Below are positions 1 through 11,704 of a stretch of DNA of 64,000 nt, one piece after another. The notes under the pieces were generated by a model. The model saw only the letters and a program-made list of their open reading frames with translations. It had not been told where the DNA came from and ran no database searches. Source of the DNA: Dryococelus australis (Eukaryota > Arthropoda > Insecta > Phasmatodea > Phasmatidae); the NCBI GenBank assembly GCA_029891345.1, contig CM056997.1:213753212-213817211 (forward strand), given 5' to 3'. Positions within the stretch are counted from its first letter, which is position 1. Every line of letters begins with the position of its first letter. The translations under genes were made by a program, and so were the position numbers.

Positions 1-1794
1 GACGGTTTCTTGTCCCATAGTCCTGGAAGAGCCGCGGTCTCGCCTCTAGTGTCGGGGAGTGGCGGGGTTGACGGTCCTGGAACAAGGTACGAGGGAAATA
101 AAGTATCCTCCCCTCCCTGCACGACGCACGGCCGACACTGTTTCTTCTGGCCCAAGTGGGAGCTAACTCGGGCCGCCACAAGAACAACACTCCAGCCGCC
201 TACTTCGTTGTCGCCGCGTTATTCCTTACGTAAACATAGCTCAGCTGAGCATTGTTCCACAACTTGTCGGCAGGCAACGCCGTTTGAAGGGAAACACGGT
301 GGACTGCTGGGTTCGGAACTACCCCCGCCTCCTCCTATACTAACCATAACATACTGTGTTATGAGGAGTTGAGCGGCACGGCCCGTCCGAGAGGAAGGTA
401 TCTCGCCCTGTCCAAGGCCTGCAAGTGTGGCAGCGCTGAAGACCGGTTCACATTGAGTGAGTTAGGAGTTTTACACAGCTGTTAACATCGATGTCTTGCT
501 TGAGGGCCCATAGGATCACACTGAAGATATCGTAGAGTCCGTTGCGCTAACTTTACGTTGTCGCGTTATGTTCAAGTACATATCGCGTAGCAGTGTTGTC
601 ACATTAAATTAAGAGCGCCGAAAGGTAGATTTTCCACGCGAGAAGTTGTTGCAACTTGAACATAACGAAAGGAAACTTAGTTATGCGACTGGATTGTGTG
701 CTATGCATAATACCACGATTCCAATAGACGTTGAAGTTAACAGTTTCGTTTATTTACCTACATTTTTACGAAAAGTTAACGATTTAGAACATTCTGCCCT
801 TTCGTGACACCAATGTGAACCCAGATACATTTTATAAACGAAAAAAAAGTTGACACAAAGTTAACGCAAAGATAGAAACGAACCCCGTGTTAACTTCAGT
901 GTGAATGGGCCTTAAGGGCGATACAGATGAGCATCCCATGCCTTGCCGTGGCCTCTATGAGCCCGGCACTGAACCGAGCTGCTGTCTATCCGTCATCAAC
1001 GCCCCGCTATGTAAACAGTTTAAAACATTCTGCACTATAATGTTTGGAACTGAAAATAACGGCGGAACTAACTGTGCAGGACATGTTCGTTCCTTGGAAA
1101 AGAATGATTGGGGAGAAACTTTATACAATACGTGAGTGACATGTGAACGCATTCGTGTAGCGTTTACACACTATTCGCAAATTCAGAGGTAAGCAAAAGA
1201 CAAGAAAATGTGCACAAACATTTAATAGCAATGTGCACCGCTGCAGGAACTTTCGCTGTCATCAAACACAGCTACGCATAAACTGTGGGTATTTCAATGC
1301 CACCATGCGCTTCTTTCATTAAGGAAAAAATATATTAGTTATATTTACAGTATTCTCTAAAAACTCGGTATATTTCTGCAACGTTTTCTAAATGTGAAAA
1401 ATACTATAGCTTACAAATACGTCGATAAAATTCGTTATAGAATAAAAAGTTATTCACGGGGTTAAATAAATACAACCGTTACTGTGTCTGACTCATTATA
1501 TACACCGAAAGTAGATTAGAACTTTGAAATATACGTGGCATCGTTCTTGCTTTCTTTTCCACTGAAACTTGAGAAATTAATTACACCCCATTTTCGCTCA
1601 TCGTAGAGAAAATTCTTTCCCCGACAAACTGAGTTAGAGGGAGGGATCGGGTGTTTTTAATTACGGTTGGAAAATGCGATATTTGATACTTCCCAGTAAT
1701 CTCCTTGAAAGAAACTTGACATTGCTTTTATAACCTCCCCCCTCGCAGACAACCCCCCCCCCCCGGGCATCCAACCCTCTTGCCACCCCGCAGT
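1..1794. other. Anonymous intergenic DNA
   Basis: No coding, RNA or mobile signature is recognisable here. The first 370 bases are GC-rich and open in one frame by chance composition. The rest is AT-rich, ending in a C12 run at 1753-1764. Small open frames have no recognisable domains or codon structure. Confidence 0.5.
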
Positions 1795-1795
1795 G

Positions 1796-2035
1796 GGGGC
1801 CGCGGTGGCCTAGTGGTCTGACTACTCGCCTCACACTAAGGCGAACCGAGTTCGTTTCCCGACGAGGTCGCTCCCGGATTTTCGCATGTGGAAATCGTGT
1901 CGGACAATGCCGCTGGTCGAGGGGTTTTCTCGGAGATCTCCCGTTTCCCCCGCCCCTTCATTCCGGCGCTGCTCGATACTCATCTCGCTTCACTCTCTCA
2001 AGGCCCTGATGTTAAAAGCCGCCCACACTCTCCAC
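1796..2035 (+). mobile_element. tRNA-derived SINE, family A, copy 1
   Basis: The copy opens with a tRNA-like head: GGGGCCGCGG, then an A-box-like TGGCCTAGTGG at 1806-1816 and a B-box-like GAGTTCGTTTCCC at 1848-1860. There is no anticodon arm, so it is not a working tRNA gene. The body carries a conserved core (GTTTTCTCGGAGATCTCCCG) and ends near TTAAAAGCCGCCC. The same order recurs at 27.9, 38.8, 52.3 and 55.3 kb, which makes it a dispersed family of about 235 bp. No clear poly(A) tail is visible. RNA polymerase III transcription is inferred from the internal boxes. Confidence 0.88.
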
Positions 2036-2630
2036 TCTCCCCTGCAGTATCGAACAATAAGCGATGTAAAAAAGAGGGTTGTCAATACTCGTCAAAGACA
2101 AACTGCATCTAGTTTTAAACTTCAACTCCTGCGTGCTAATACTTTGTTTTTATTTTGACAGTAATTGCTCAGAAATGTTAAAAATATTTTTGTTGTTGGA
2201 TCACTGTCATAGTTCAATGTGTATTAAATCACATTAACACACGCCATTAAACATACATACACATAGCACAGTGAGCTTCTTGAATTACAATCCAACGTAG
2301 CTCAACACTATGGTGGAAGCAATTTCTTCAAACTGGAATTAAGTCCTGATAAGTTTTTCTCCGTCCATTATCTATTCTTCCGTGGGGCCAGTTTGTTTAT
2401 GTGTGGTGTACGGCCGCTGGTAAATAGTATAGAAATGACAATGTTCATCACTTGGGCGTAAATATCATAAAAATGACGTCGATGATCAACGTTACTATTA
2501 AAGATATGAAACTCAAATATATATTTTTTTACTATAATATCGTTCGGATACTAAAAATAGTGGGTGGATAGGTCATACTGCCTCGTGGACAGTGCAAGTT
2601 GCTCCGAGACGCACAGTACCGGGGAAAAAA
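2036..2630. other. Anonymous AT-rich DNA
   Basis: Nothing recognisable between the SINE copy and the next SINE relic. Confidence 0.5.
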
Positions 2631-2631
2631 T

Positions 2632-2745
2632 AGTAAGGAGCTAGCCCAGGATTCGCCTGGAGTGGTTTAGAGACACCGGCATAAGAACGGGGCTCGGATG
2701 AGAGTCCACAGGCTAACCACTGCGCCATCACGATCGGTCCAAAAG
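2632..2745 (-). mobile_element. SINE relic of a second tRNA-derived family
   Basis: On the minus strand an A-box-like TGGCGCAGTGGTTAGCC is followed by CTCTCATCCGAGCCC and then a body with CTAAACCACTCCAGGCGAAT. That body resembles tRNA-derived SINEs known from arthropods; this is recalled and not searched. The B box is not intact, so a deletion is likely. It is distinct from family A in the rest of the window. Confidence 0.5.
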
Positions 2746-3119
2746 CTGTAATCGAGTGTTTGTTGTGGCAAGCTTCGTCGATGTGAAGCTTTTACTAACG
2801 TAGTGATGACCATTCGAAAGTCTCATGTCGCCGGCACACTTTCATCTTTCTTGTTTTTGCGATAAGGGACCGCGGCCTCTGTAAACCTACTTGCTGTGTG
2901 CCTCGACGTTTGACGTCTCGAGAGACTGCCTGCTGCTGGAGAGACAGGCACCCGGGTCGAGCATCTAGAGGACTTGGTTTCGCCTGTCGCTGGGTTCTGA
3001 CCCGGCACCTCGCACTGCTGAAACGTCACGGTTCTCAGCCTGCGACGCTGTTACTGTGCGGCGAACGCCACACTGTCTGCTAGCGGTTGTGCGGCCCGCC
3101 TAACTGGAGAAGCACAGTA

Positions 3120-3245
3120 GCGTTAAGGGCGACTCTAACACGCGTATCAAGTGCGACATCACCATTTGAGCTCAAGACCCTGAGCTGGCGTGCAGGGTTA
3201 TCGTCGTACTGCGGGCACTTACCATCTTATTGGCGCGAAGTCTGT
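3120..3245 (+). repeat. Dispersed repeat, partner of 16,600-16,745
   Basis: The segment beginning GGGCGACTCTAACACGCGTA and containing GTGCAGGGTTATCGTCG then CTTACCATCTTATTGGCG aligns by eye with 16,600-16,745, which has GGGGCGATTGAGACATGCGC, GTGCAGTCTTACCGTCGATA and CCTACCATTTCATGGCG in the same order. No ends or function can be assigned. Confidence 0.45.
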
Positions 3246-3249
3246 AGTT

Positions 3250-4740
3250 AGGGTCGATGTAGGGACCTCGATTAACTTTGTGTGTATGTCAATCTGGCCC
3301 GTATATTCTGAGATACGACGCTTCTGAAAAGCAGTTTAAGCTACGACGAAGTACACTGAAATATCTTGCGTGCATAGTTTGAGGTGTGTGTTTTTTTCGT
3401 AGATCAGCACATTGAGCGTACGTTTAATAGTTCCGTTTAAAAAATATATACATTCAAAACTCTTTGCAATGCAGTTCAACCGCCAGGTTTGCGAGATCCT
3501 CAATCACCGAAGTTCGTGGACAAGCTGCGAACCAGTCTTCGTGTTTGGACGTCTAGTTTCCGTTCATTAACTAGAATAATACGGATCTAAAGTTGGTTGC
3601 CATATCATTACATCAAATATCAAACAGGCAGTTTCACGTAACTGATTTCGTAACCGTAATGTGTTTAGTGTTTAGCCAGACGTAAATGAACCTTTTACGT
3701 GCATGTATGGCCACGACATCCAATGAAGTGTAACCGTTCGAGGACTGCATCCAAGTTTACAATACACTGAAAGGTATTCAGATAAGTGCTATAGACGTTT
3801 ATTTTATCGTAAGGCAGTATTTTAATGAAAGCCAGCGTAAAGCATTCGCAGGCGTATATATGTCCAAACAGATGTGAATGACTCATAACAGTGGGACGCC
3901 ATAGTTGAGTCTGCAGTTACTTACTCGCTTGTTATTGGCTCAGGGTTTCGAAGGAAGAAGTGCAATCGGCAGCACCGATTTGTGAACCTGTAACATGCGC
4001 AGTAACAATAATATTTTTTCGGGACATAGGGCCTACCTGGCTTCAGGCTGTTTACACTGAAGCCGTCAATAAGGTGTTTGTGTAATGTCCTCATTATGGG
4101 ACAGTGGTGGAAGTTGATTAGCCTAACTTCATAAAATAGTCTTGATGTAAATGCCATTATATCTGATGCCATGGAATACCACTATACCCATTACATCTTA
4201 CACAGTAAAAAATGTCTGAACTTGTTAGAAACAATTCTTGGTAGACGAGTTGTGAAGAATCTCTTGTAACTGTACAGGCTAAATATTGTATATCTAAAAC
4301 ACATTATTTTAGAAAACATAAAAAATCCTTTATGTAGCTCAGTGTTTATAATAAACTTAAAGTCGACAACAATTACTTGTTAAAATTAAGGATTATATAG
4401 TTTTAAACATTCCACATTAAGGTTTCATAAAATTTAATTTAATATATTTGTAGCGTCCCAAAAATACATTTGGATACTAAGTTAGTTTCCACGACATTCC
4501 TCGTTCAAAGATTTTTTTTTTTTACTATGTACCCCGTAGAATACCATACCTGGCGGTTTGAGTCACCATTATGTCCGAGCCTTGGGGTATCATATCTGAC
4601 GGCTTAGTGCACACGCGGTAAGGATCCAGGAATTGTGGATCGCGCTGGACAAGTTTCAGACTCGCTGCTCGAAATAACCCCCGCGGACTATGTTCCAGGG
4701 TGAGCGGCCACCGAGTGGGGATGAAAATAGCGGTCGCTCA
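3250..4740. other. Anonymous AT-rich DNA
   Basis: No exon, RNA or transposon signature recognised. A short T11 run lies near 4511. Confidence 0.5.
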
Positions 4741-4741
4741 C

Positions 4742-4756
4742 GGGGGGGGGGGGGGG
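4742..4756 (+). repeat. G15 homopolymer in a GC-rich patch
   Basis: An uninterrupted G run inside a GC-rich patch of about 270 bp (4,690-4,960). It is one of about 26 pure G or C runs in the window. The patch is open in one frame, but that is expected from its composition. Confidence 0.9.
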
Positions 4757-4959
4757 TGCGGGGGTTGTGGGGGCCCACCCCACACCAGCCTGGGTCTCCT
4801 CCCTCGCAGGTCACGTCACAGCGCCCTGACAGGCTGCGGGAAATGAGACCGCCACAGCGCCAAACTCACCCCCCTTCACCCACCGTCCATCCGCTCAACC
4901 CGCTACTCCAGAGATCCCCCGCGCGACTCTAGGGAAAACCAACCCCCTCCCCGGTCGTG

Positions 4960-6240
4960 AAAGACCTCGAAATATTCGGGGCCCTCTATGCCATTTGTCA
5001 CGACGACTGTCTACACAGGGAAAAAGCCTTCCTGCCCGCGAGCCGCTAATGAGCTAAGTACAGCCAACAGACGCGTCTGCCGACCTATCAAGATCCAGAC
5101 AAAAAAAAACCAGTTGGCGCGTCGAAATTCCACACGTCACCTAGAAACAGTCAAAAGTTGCAGTTATCTAGAGTTAACATGACAGGAAATAAAAATGCTG
5201 AAAATATACGCAGTATACGCATAATCATTCCAAGGCATTATTTATGTAAAGGAGGCAGGGAAACGCGAATTCATCTGATATCTGCCCTAGACTGCAAAAT
5301 CTTTCTGTAATTGTATCCGAACTGACTCTACATGCTCCCCAATCAACTCTGAGCTAGTTAAAAAGCAACACAAAAAAATTCCACCCTCTTATAATTAAAT
5401 GATTTTTTTTTGCATAAGTGGTGGTTAGTCACGTTCTCGGCAATCTAAAGAGTTTGCCCACTTAGCTTAACATAAATTACATGTTTTAAAAAACAATTAT
5501 TCTTAAAGTAGCTGGCAAAGCTTGTCTTGTATCGCTCCAAGTAAAATATTGAATATGTGTGACACACGATTTTATGAAGCATGCAACATCGTTTAAGTCA
5601 GCGTAGCTCCATGTTTATAATCAATTTAAAATCTACAGAACTTGCCAGTTAAGATTCAAATTAACTTTTGCACAATTCACAGTAACGTATTGGGAAATGT
5701 GGCTAATTTTACTTTTAACACTACTGTAGTAATCTTATCAACTGGCGCATTTTCGCCAACTAGAGTTGGGAAGTTCCTCCGACGAGCATGCGAGTACAGC
5801 TATGTTGGCAGCCCTGGCGGCGGAAGCCTGAGAAACTCCGCAAGCCGACAGATGGCGCGACGTAAGAAGACGGAAGAGGTGTGGGGGGGTTTGTCACCCT
5901 TGCCAACTGTCCCACGCACCTTGCATGGCACGAGCGTGAAGCCACCCCGCTGCTGCACAAGTGACAAGGGGGCAGAGAAAAACGTCAACTTAAAAATAGA
6001 TAGGTCTTACTACTTCCTCTCCCATCGCCGTTAAAAATCCGAAACTTTTCGTTTCGGGAGCCAACCAGGTGTATTCCACAAAAATCTTCAGACGCGCTAC
6101 GTTTCGATTAATTTCAATATAAGAACTAACTGCACGTTAAAAAAAAATACTATTACGTACCTGTGAAATTCGCAATTTCATTAGCACGAGCAACACTTTA
6201 AATAATCGTACGTTTTCATTAATTTTGCAATTAGTCCACG
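4960..6240. other. Anonymous DNA
   Basis: The stretch is AT-rich with a GC-rich interval around 5,760-5,990. The open frames in that interval overlap in several frames on both strands and show no recognisable domain. Confidence 0.45.
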
Positions 6241-6359
6241 ACTTATTTGACACATAATAGAAGACCCTGTGCCAGTAATAAACAAGCAGCAAACTGCAAG
6301 ACCAAACACAGCCTCCCAGCTTTTACAGTCACAGAACAGTTACGTACACAGCAGCGGAA

Positions 6360-6600
6360 TTGCATGGAGGTTCCGTTGACGTAAACGTGTCCATTCTCTG
6401 ATTGGCAGCGCGAGGCTGTGAGAATGAGCCATGTGTCCGATTGGTTACTATTGACAGGGCTGATGGCTGGCAATTAGGTTACAAGGCGCTGATTGGCGGG
6501 TGGCGTTCCGACACGATGCCGGACAGTGACGCCATCTTGCTGGCGTATGAGACTGGGGTTGCTTCGCCTCTGTACAGTGGAATTGTGCTCAGAGATGCAA
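6360..6600 (-). repeat. CCAAT-box-rich dispersed repeat, copy 1
   Basis: Read on the minus strand this has GTCGGAACGCCACCCGCCAA, then further CCAATC or GCCAATCAG motifs at roughly 60-90 bp intervals. The same opening occurs at 17,488 on the plus strand, and related sequence lies at 36,930-37,110. It may be a promoter-bearing mobile element or a duplicated regulatory segment. Confidence 0.6.
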
Positions 6601-6990
6601 CACGAGTGGAGAGAGTCAACTGCCGCTGCACGTAGAAGTGAGGTTGTTCAGTTTAGTACTGTCAGCGGCCGAGAGTAGTTGTGCAAGAGTTGTTCCGAGT
6701 GTGCACAGTACTCTGTGCTACTGTGATAGCAAGAAAGCAATGTACGAAGACAATAAATAAAGTCTAGCCTATAGTCACAGAATTCGCGGTTGACTAAATT
6801 GTAGATTTAAAAAACAATTGTAAATTAGAGTGGCAATAAATAGAGGCACGCAGAACTGCTACAATGAGGTCGAGGTTAGTTAGGAGGAGTGAGATAAGTG
6901 ACGGGTAGTGAAGTTGGGTCGAGTTTTCAGACTTGGCACCACGTGAGTCGCGTGGTGGGCTTCTCGATGCCATCACGAGCGAGAAGGGTG

Positions 6991-7051
6991 CCGGGCCGTA
7001 TGTATTCCCCACGGGCCGTACGTATTCCCCACGGGCCGTAAGTATCCCCCA
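6991..7051 (+). repeat. 20-bp tandem repeat, three units
   Basis: Three nearly identical 20-bp units of the form CGGGCCGTACGTATTCCCCA stand head to tail, with one or two substitutions between units. Confidence 0.92.
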
Positions 7052-7224
7052 CAAGAGCAGTGGACGCTTGGTAATGCTGATGTTTATCGATCGTGGCGTT
7101 GGCTGCGTTACGCCGCGCCGCGCCACGCCGCCAGAGAATCACCAGTAATGCCTCCACCCCTTCATCTTACCCAACAACCCTTCACCAACTCGCATAGACG
7201 CTGAAGACAAAAGTTAATTATCTG

Positions 7225-7227
<3 letters not shown>

Positions 7228-7283
<56 letters not shown>
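7228..7283 (+). repeat. (CT)n microsatellite
   Basis: A pure CT dinucleotide tract of about 28 repeats. Confidence 0.98.
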
Positions 7284-7285
<2 letters not shown>

Positions 7286-7701
7286 GTCTCTCTTAGAAAA
7301 CTTTCTCATCCAACCCCTCCCACGACCCCAGTAATTTTCGCCAAGATTAAATTCGGTCCGAAATGCTCTATAACACAGCGCCTGGAGAGATAACTGGCTC
7401 GCCCGATGTTTTCTCTTACACAGAAGACGGGGTCTGACTCTGCCCCCCCCCCCCGCCCCCTCGTAAATATAGTTTAGCGGAAATGGATTTCCCTCCTTCA
7501 CCATCGTTTCTTTCCAACCGCCAAGGAACGTTCTTCCAGCGACGGGAAGCTGCATCGAGCGTCACTCGTTGCTACAAAGAAGCTGTTGACGCCTACTAGT
7601 TTTGAAATACATCTGCGCGCCGACTTGGTCACCTCGCCACCCTCCACGGCTAATACAGAAGGCGCGCCTGCGATTGGACTGGATTGGACATACTCGCCCG
7701 T

Positions 7702-7737
7702 GTTTTGTCTCCTGTTTTGTCTCCTGTTTTGTCTCGT
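7702..7737 (+). repeat. 12-bp tandem repeat, three units
   Basis: The unit GTTTTGTCTCCT occurs twice, followed by a third copy ending GT. It lies in a pyrimidine-rich tract that keeps a 192-codon frame open at 7,586-8,164. That frame is low-complexity and I do not call it a gene. Confidence 0.93.
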
Positions 7738-7739
7738 GT

Positions 7740-9300
7740 CTTCTCTTGTTCCTATGCCAGGGAGCTATACCCTCCCCCCCACTTTTTTTTTCACCAAACA
7801 CAGGTCCTTTCTCCTCCTCTCTAGTGGAGAGAGAGTTTCTCTTTGTCTTCTCAAACCTCTCCCCAATTCCCCTGTCAGAAGCACAGCTCTCTGGGAAACT
7901 GCTAAAGGGGGTAAAAAGTTTCTGTCGCGTGGGGTTGGCGTACTAGCGCAATCCAATAAAGTAGATTCGTTGTTACTGGCGGGCACGACCCCCCCCCCCT
8001 CACCCCACCATAACATCCCTTTTCCGATCCGCCACCCCGTAACCCCACACCTCCCCCCCCCCCCCAAGCAATCTAGGAACCCGGAGCGAAATCATTGTTT
8101 CCCGCTTTTGTTCGTTAGTCTGTTAATCGGACCCAAGGCCATGCATGCCTGTGCCTTACGCTGAAAAGAAAGGCAAGACGAAGGAGGGGAAAGAGTAAAA
8201 GGTCGTGAGGGATAGGTGGTGGTGGTGGGAAATATCTATTTCACCCGGAGTCTGGGAAATTAATCCAAATGAAAATCCTCCTGCAAAACTCTTAGACACG
8301 TTTTCGTAATATGTGGGGTTAGGGGGTGGAGATTTACCCCAGTCTGTAAATAATTCTCCCCGCGAGCAATTTTGGACTTGAGTAAGCATTACGGAAGGCA
8401 TGGCAAGTGGGTGGATGAGAAATGGGTAGACTCGTACGAATACAGAAGGAACACAAGACAAGTGTCGTGAAGAAGGGGGGGGGGGGGAGAGAGTCATTGT
8501 TTACGAGCTCGAGATATGCAGATCCGCCTTCCAGATATTGCAAAACAAGCTGTGGACACCCGTGTATCCACAGTCCTGTTTATGGCATTCCTGACAGAGA
8601 TTAATTAGTCTTACCACGGCAGCTGTAATCAGTTCATTTATATGGAACTAGGGTTCGTAGAAAATTGTGACTACCAGAAATATAAAATAACTGATGGAAA
8701 AAACCCAACATTAAACACGATTTCATTAAGTTCGCAAGTGCCACCAATCTTTTTATTTATTTTTTTGTTATATTTGAATTATTTGCGTAAATAGCGCGGC
8801 ATTGTGATTTTCTTCGTTTGAATTTACTATATTATCTTCTGTAAATAAAGAGTTTGTTTGTTTCACGTTCTTATCAGCAACTTCCAGCAAGATTCTAGAT
8901 ATTCACAAATCTCTGTCACCAACTTCCATTGCAGTCTTGTTGTTTGCATGAGTTTATGTTGCCAATTTTTCCTGCTACATGGTTACTTTTCACAAATTTT
9001 GCTTTTCTACCTAAAATTTTCCCTCTTTCCTTAATTCAAATTTATGATGTCTTGTACGGTGTTCGTTCAAGACGGAGACTTCCCGTGTTTTGTAATTACG
9101 GACTCATAAGGATTGCGTTTCCGTATAGTCACAGTATATTTTCGTAAAACTTTCCGTAAATATATGGAAATATTTAACAGTGCAATTAATCTTGTGTTCA
9201 CTTCCACGACCAACAATCGTTTGCCCAATGAGTGAGTGTAGTTGGCCTTGTTCTCTGCTGTGAACCGCAGGCTGCTGCTGAGCTCGAGAGAGGGGCACAA
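7740..9300. other. Low-complexity and anonymous DNA
   Basis: Includes C11 (7989-7999), C13 (8053-8065) and G13 (8475-8487) runs and then AT-rich sequence. No gene or element recognised. Confidence 0.5.
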
Positions 9301-9348
9301 CACGTAGCTGGTTCTCCACGTAGCTGGTCCTCCACGTAGCTGGTCCTC
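9301..9348 (+). repeat. 16-bp tandem repeat, three units
   Basis: Three exact-length units of CACGTAGCTGGTCCTC stand head to tail; the first has TTCTC in place of TCCTC. Confidence 0.95.
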
Positions 9349-9373
9349 CAGGCAGCAGCCACCCAGCTACCTA

Positions 9374-9392
9374 ATTACGCGCGGCGCGTAAT
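9374..9392. repeat. Perfect short palindrome
   Basis: ATTACGCGC and GCGCGTAAT form a perfect 9-bp inverted repeat around one G. It sits just after the 16-bp repeats and before a C7G14 run at 9452-9472. A protein-binding site or a hairpin are both possible; nothing shows which. Confidence 0.85.
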
Positions 9393-9875
9393 GCAGCAGC
9401 TCTTACGCTTATTAAGCGGATCTTGTTGTCAGAATCAATTTGCATCGAGTGCCCCCCCGGGGGGGGGGGGGGCGCTGGCGCTCCCGTTTAAGGAGCTGCC
9501 GGGAAAATGACGACTACGACGGGTCGCCCGGGCAGCCAATTTCGACCTTGTTACCCGTCCGCCTCAATAATAACCAGCTATAAATGTAAATGATGACACC
9601 AGGGAGAGGCATTCTGGAGCCGCACACCCTCGGCAGCCCCGCCATGACCACGAAGCAAGGCTACCGAGACGACGACACTGGACCACAAGTTAGACGGACC
9701 CGAGGGACGTACACGATGTCCACCGACCTTCTATTTTCGGATTCCCTTACTTTTCCCTGTTTTCCCTTTTGGGGGTGGACATCCTGTTAAAGGAGCCATC
9801 GCACTTTAAAGTTGAAACTGTTAAAACTTCTCCATATCAGTAAAATTACAATCGTTTCAGTTGTTGCTATTCATT

Positions 9876-10048
9876 CATTAAACAGTGATTACTACTGGTT
9901 CCTATAGTGAACTGCACTGGCCTGACCTGCCATTAAACAGTGATTCCTATTGGTTCCTATAGTGAATTGCACTGGCCTGACCTGCCATTAAACAGTGATT
10001 CCTACTGGTTCCTATAGTGAACTGCACTGGCCTGACCTGTCATTAAAC
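9876..10048 (+). repeat. 55-bp tandem repeat, three units plus a stub
   Basis: Units starting CATTAAACAGTGATT begin at 9876, 9931 and 9986, and a truncated fourth begins at 10041. Divergence between units is a few bases. Confidence 0.95.
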
Positions 10049-10049
10049 C

Positions 10050-10990
10050 CTCACTGCATTCCCCTGATTTGCTAGTCGATAACAAGTCATTAACCGAAGA
10101 TTCAGTAAAATAATTCTACTGATTGAAATTCCTGATTCAGATATAGAGTGGTCGTGGAGTGATCGATCGGAATTAACAATACGCAGAGCGGATAATAACC
10201 TAACCTGCAACAATCTGCTGTTCACCAGTTAATAACTGTACAAAGATATGTTAGAACATTAGTGTACTGTCTTGATATGGATCTCAGTCTCGAACACTGT
10301 CGAACTTTAGTTCAATTTGTGCGTATTGTAGCTGGTTGCACTATGTTCAATAATCAAGGGAGATTGCTGATTTTATCGATGTATCCACCGACGAAAAGGA
10401 AAAAATTGACTTTCTGTCCTCTGCGTAAGTCACGAACTCTGACATACTGTTATCTACGAGTGCGGTAAAAAAATTAGGTGTACTATAAACCTAAAATTGT
10501 GAAAATGGGACCAAACAAGTAGAAATGACTGCACACTGAAAAAAAACCGTTAATGGCCTCAAAAAATCTGTCTGGTTAATGCTTTTTTAGACGAAATTTT
10601 GTTGTTGATAAAAAATATCAGATTGTGGGGCCCAAAAATACGTAGATTGAATAGTACTAAAGCTATTTAGTGTTCACTAACTTATTTGTTTTTTGAAACA
10701 TAATTTGTTGGCTGTCACGAAATATTTCGTTCACAGCAACAGCATCCATGTTATCCACAGTGTATTGCTCTCCGCATGTACTCTGGCATATTCGAAGTGG
10801 CCACGTTTGACCACGGCGCCATATTTGTTTGTGTTCGGTTCTTTGCATCAGGCTACCCACTAAATCATTAGGGATGTTCTTAAGTACTTGTGAACTGATT
10901 ATATCACGCCTTTATTCCAAGCAAGTTAATGGTACACGTAAGTGATTCCAGAAAATAAACTTTCCGTGAAGTGGAGTGTGCACGAGATCC
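10050..10990. other. Anonymous DNA upstream of the 45-bp repeat frame
   Basis: No promoter, exon or element is recognisable. If the frame at 10,995 belongs to a gene, its 5' part or promoter would lie here, but no convincing splice or TATA signal was identified. Confidence 0.4.
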
Positions 10991-10994
10991 TTCA

Positions 10995-11669
10995 ATGTGC
11001 GCCACCTCGTCGAAATGTTGTGACGAGTCTGCATCATCGCTGGCAATGAACCATGGGGACAACCTCGGAGACTACTTTGAAGGGTTCTTGAACAGCTCGT
11101 ACACGTACCTCGGAGACTACTTTGAAGGGTTCTTGAACAGCTCGTACACGTACCTCGGAGACTACTTTGAAGGGTTCTTGAACAGCTCGTACACGTACCT
11201 CGGAGACTACTTTGAAGGGTTCTTGAACAGCTCGTACACGTACCTCGGAGACTACTTTGAAGGGTTCTTGAACAGCTCGTACACGTACCTCGGAGACTAC
11301 TTTGAAAGGTTCTTGAACAGCTCGTACACGTACCTCGGAGACTACTTTGAAGGGTTCTTGAACAGCTCGTACACGTACCTCGGAGACTACTTTGAAGGGT
11401 TCTTGAACAGCTCGTACACGTACCTCGGAGACTACTTTGAAAGGTTCTTGAACAGCTCGTACACGTACCTCGGAGACTACTTTGAAAGGTTCTTGAACAG
11501 CTCGTACACGTACTTCGGAGACTACTTTGAAGGGTTCTTGAACAGCTCGTACACGTACCTCGGAGACTACTTTGAAGGGTTCTTGAACAGCTCGTACACG
11601 TACCTCGGAGACTACTTTGAAGGGTTCTTGAACAGCTCGTACACGTACGATACGTTCCCGTTCACATGA
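10995..11669 (+). CDS. Candidate repeat-protein ORF (13 x 15 residues)
   Basis: An ATG-to-TGA frame of 224 codons. About 22 non-repetitive residues (starting MCATSSK) precede 13 tandem copies of a 15-residue unit, LGDYFEGFLNSSYTY, and a short tail ending FPFT. Each unit is acidic and aromatic and contains an NSS sequon. No signal peptide or known domain is recognised. An AATAAA lies at 11,699-11,704, 30 nt after the stop, with a T/GT-rich stretch at about 11,722-11,740, as expected of a eukaryotic 3' end. Against a gene: the unit is 45 bp, so any stop-free unit gives a long frame, and the antisense strand is also open (11,034-11,699). The four unit variants all change an amino acid. It may be a small gene, a last exon or a plain minisatellite. 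Confidence 0.3.
   Translation: MCATSSKCCDESASSLAMNHGDNLGDYFEGFLNSSYTYLGDYFEGFLNSSYTYLGDYFEGFLNSSYTYLGDYFEGFLNSSYTYLGDYFEGFLNSSYTYLGDYFERFLNSSYTYLGDYFEGFLNSSYTYLGDYFEGFLNSSYTYLGDYFERFLNSSYTYLGDYFERFLNSSYTYFGDYFEGFLNSSYTYLGDYFEGFLNSSYTYLGDYFEGFLNSSYTYDTFPFT
11064..11648 (+). repeat. 45-bp minisatellite, exactly 13 units
   Basis: Thirteen head-to-tail 45-bp units begin at 11064 and repeat without any indel to 11648. Only four differ: units 6, 9 and 10 carry the same G-to-A change (GAAGGG to GAAAGG), and unit 11 starts TTCGGAG in place of CTCGGAG. The shared change in units 6, 9 and 10 suggests recent copying of blocks within the array. The near identity points to recent expansion or strong homogenisation. 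Confidence 0.98.
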
Positions 11670-11698
11670 GTGTATACAGTTTATACAAGAATATATCA

Positions 11699-11704
11699 AA
11701 TAAA
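11699..11704 (+). promoter_or_regulatory. Possible polyadenylation signal
   Basis: AATAAA stands 30 nt after the stop of the 45-bp repeat frame, with a T/GT-rich stretch about 20-35 nt beyond. The hexamer is common by chance in AT-rich DNA, so the spacing is supportive only. Confidence 0.35.

Noticed and set aside
1796-1870. Functional tRNA gene
   Set aside because: A- and B-box-like motifs are present but no anticodon stem-loop or acceptor pairing; the sequence continues into a SINE body found at other sites.
7586-8164. 192-codon plus-strand open frame
   Set aside because: Rich in Pro, Phe, Cys and Leu from pyrimidine-rich repeats and C runs; no domain, and other frames over the same DNA are equally open.
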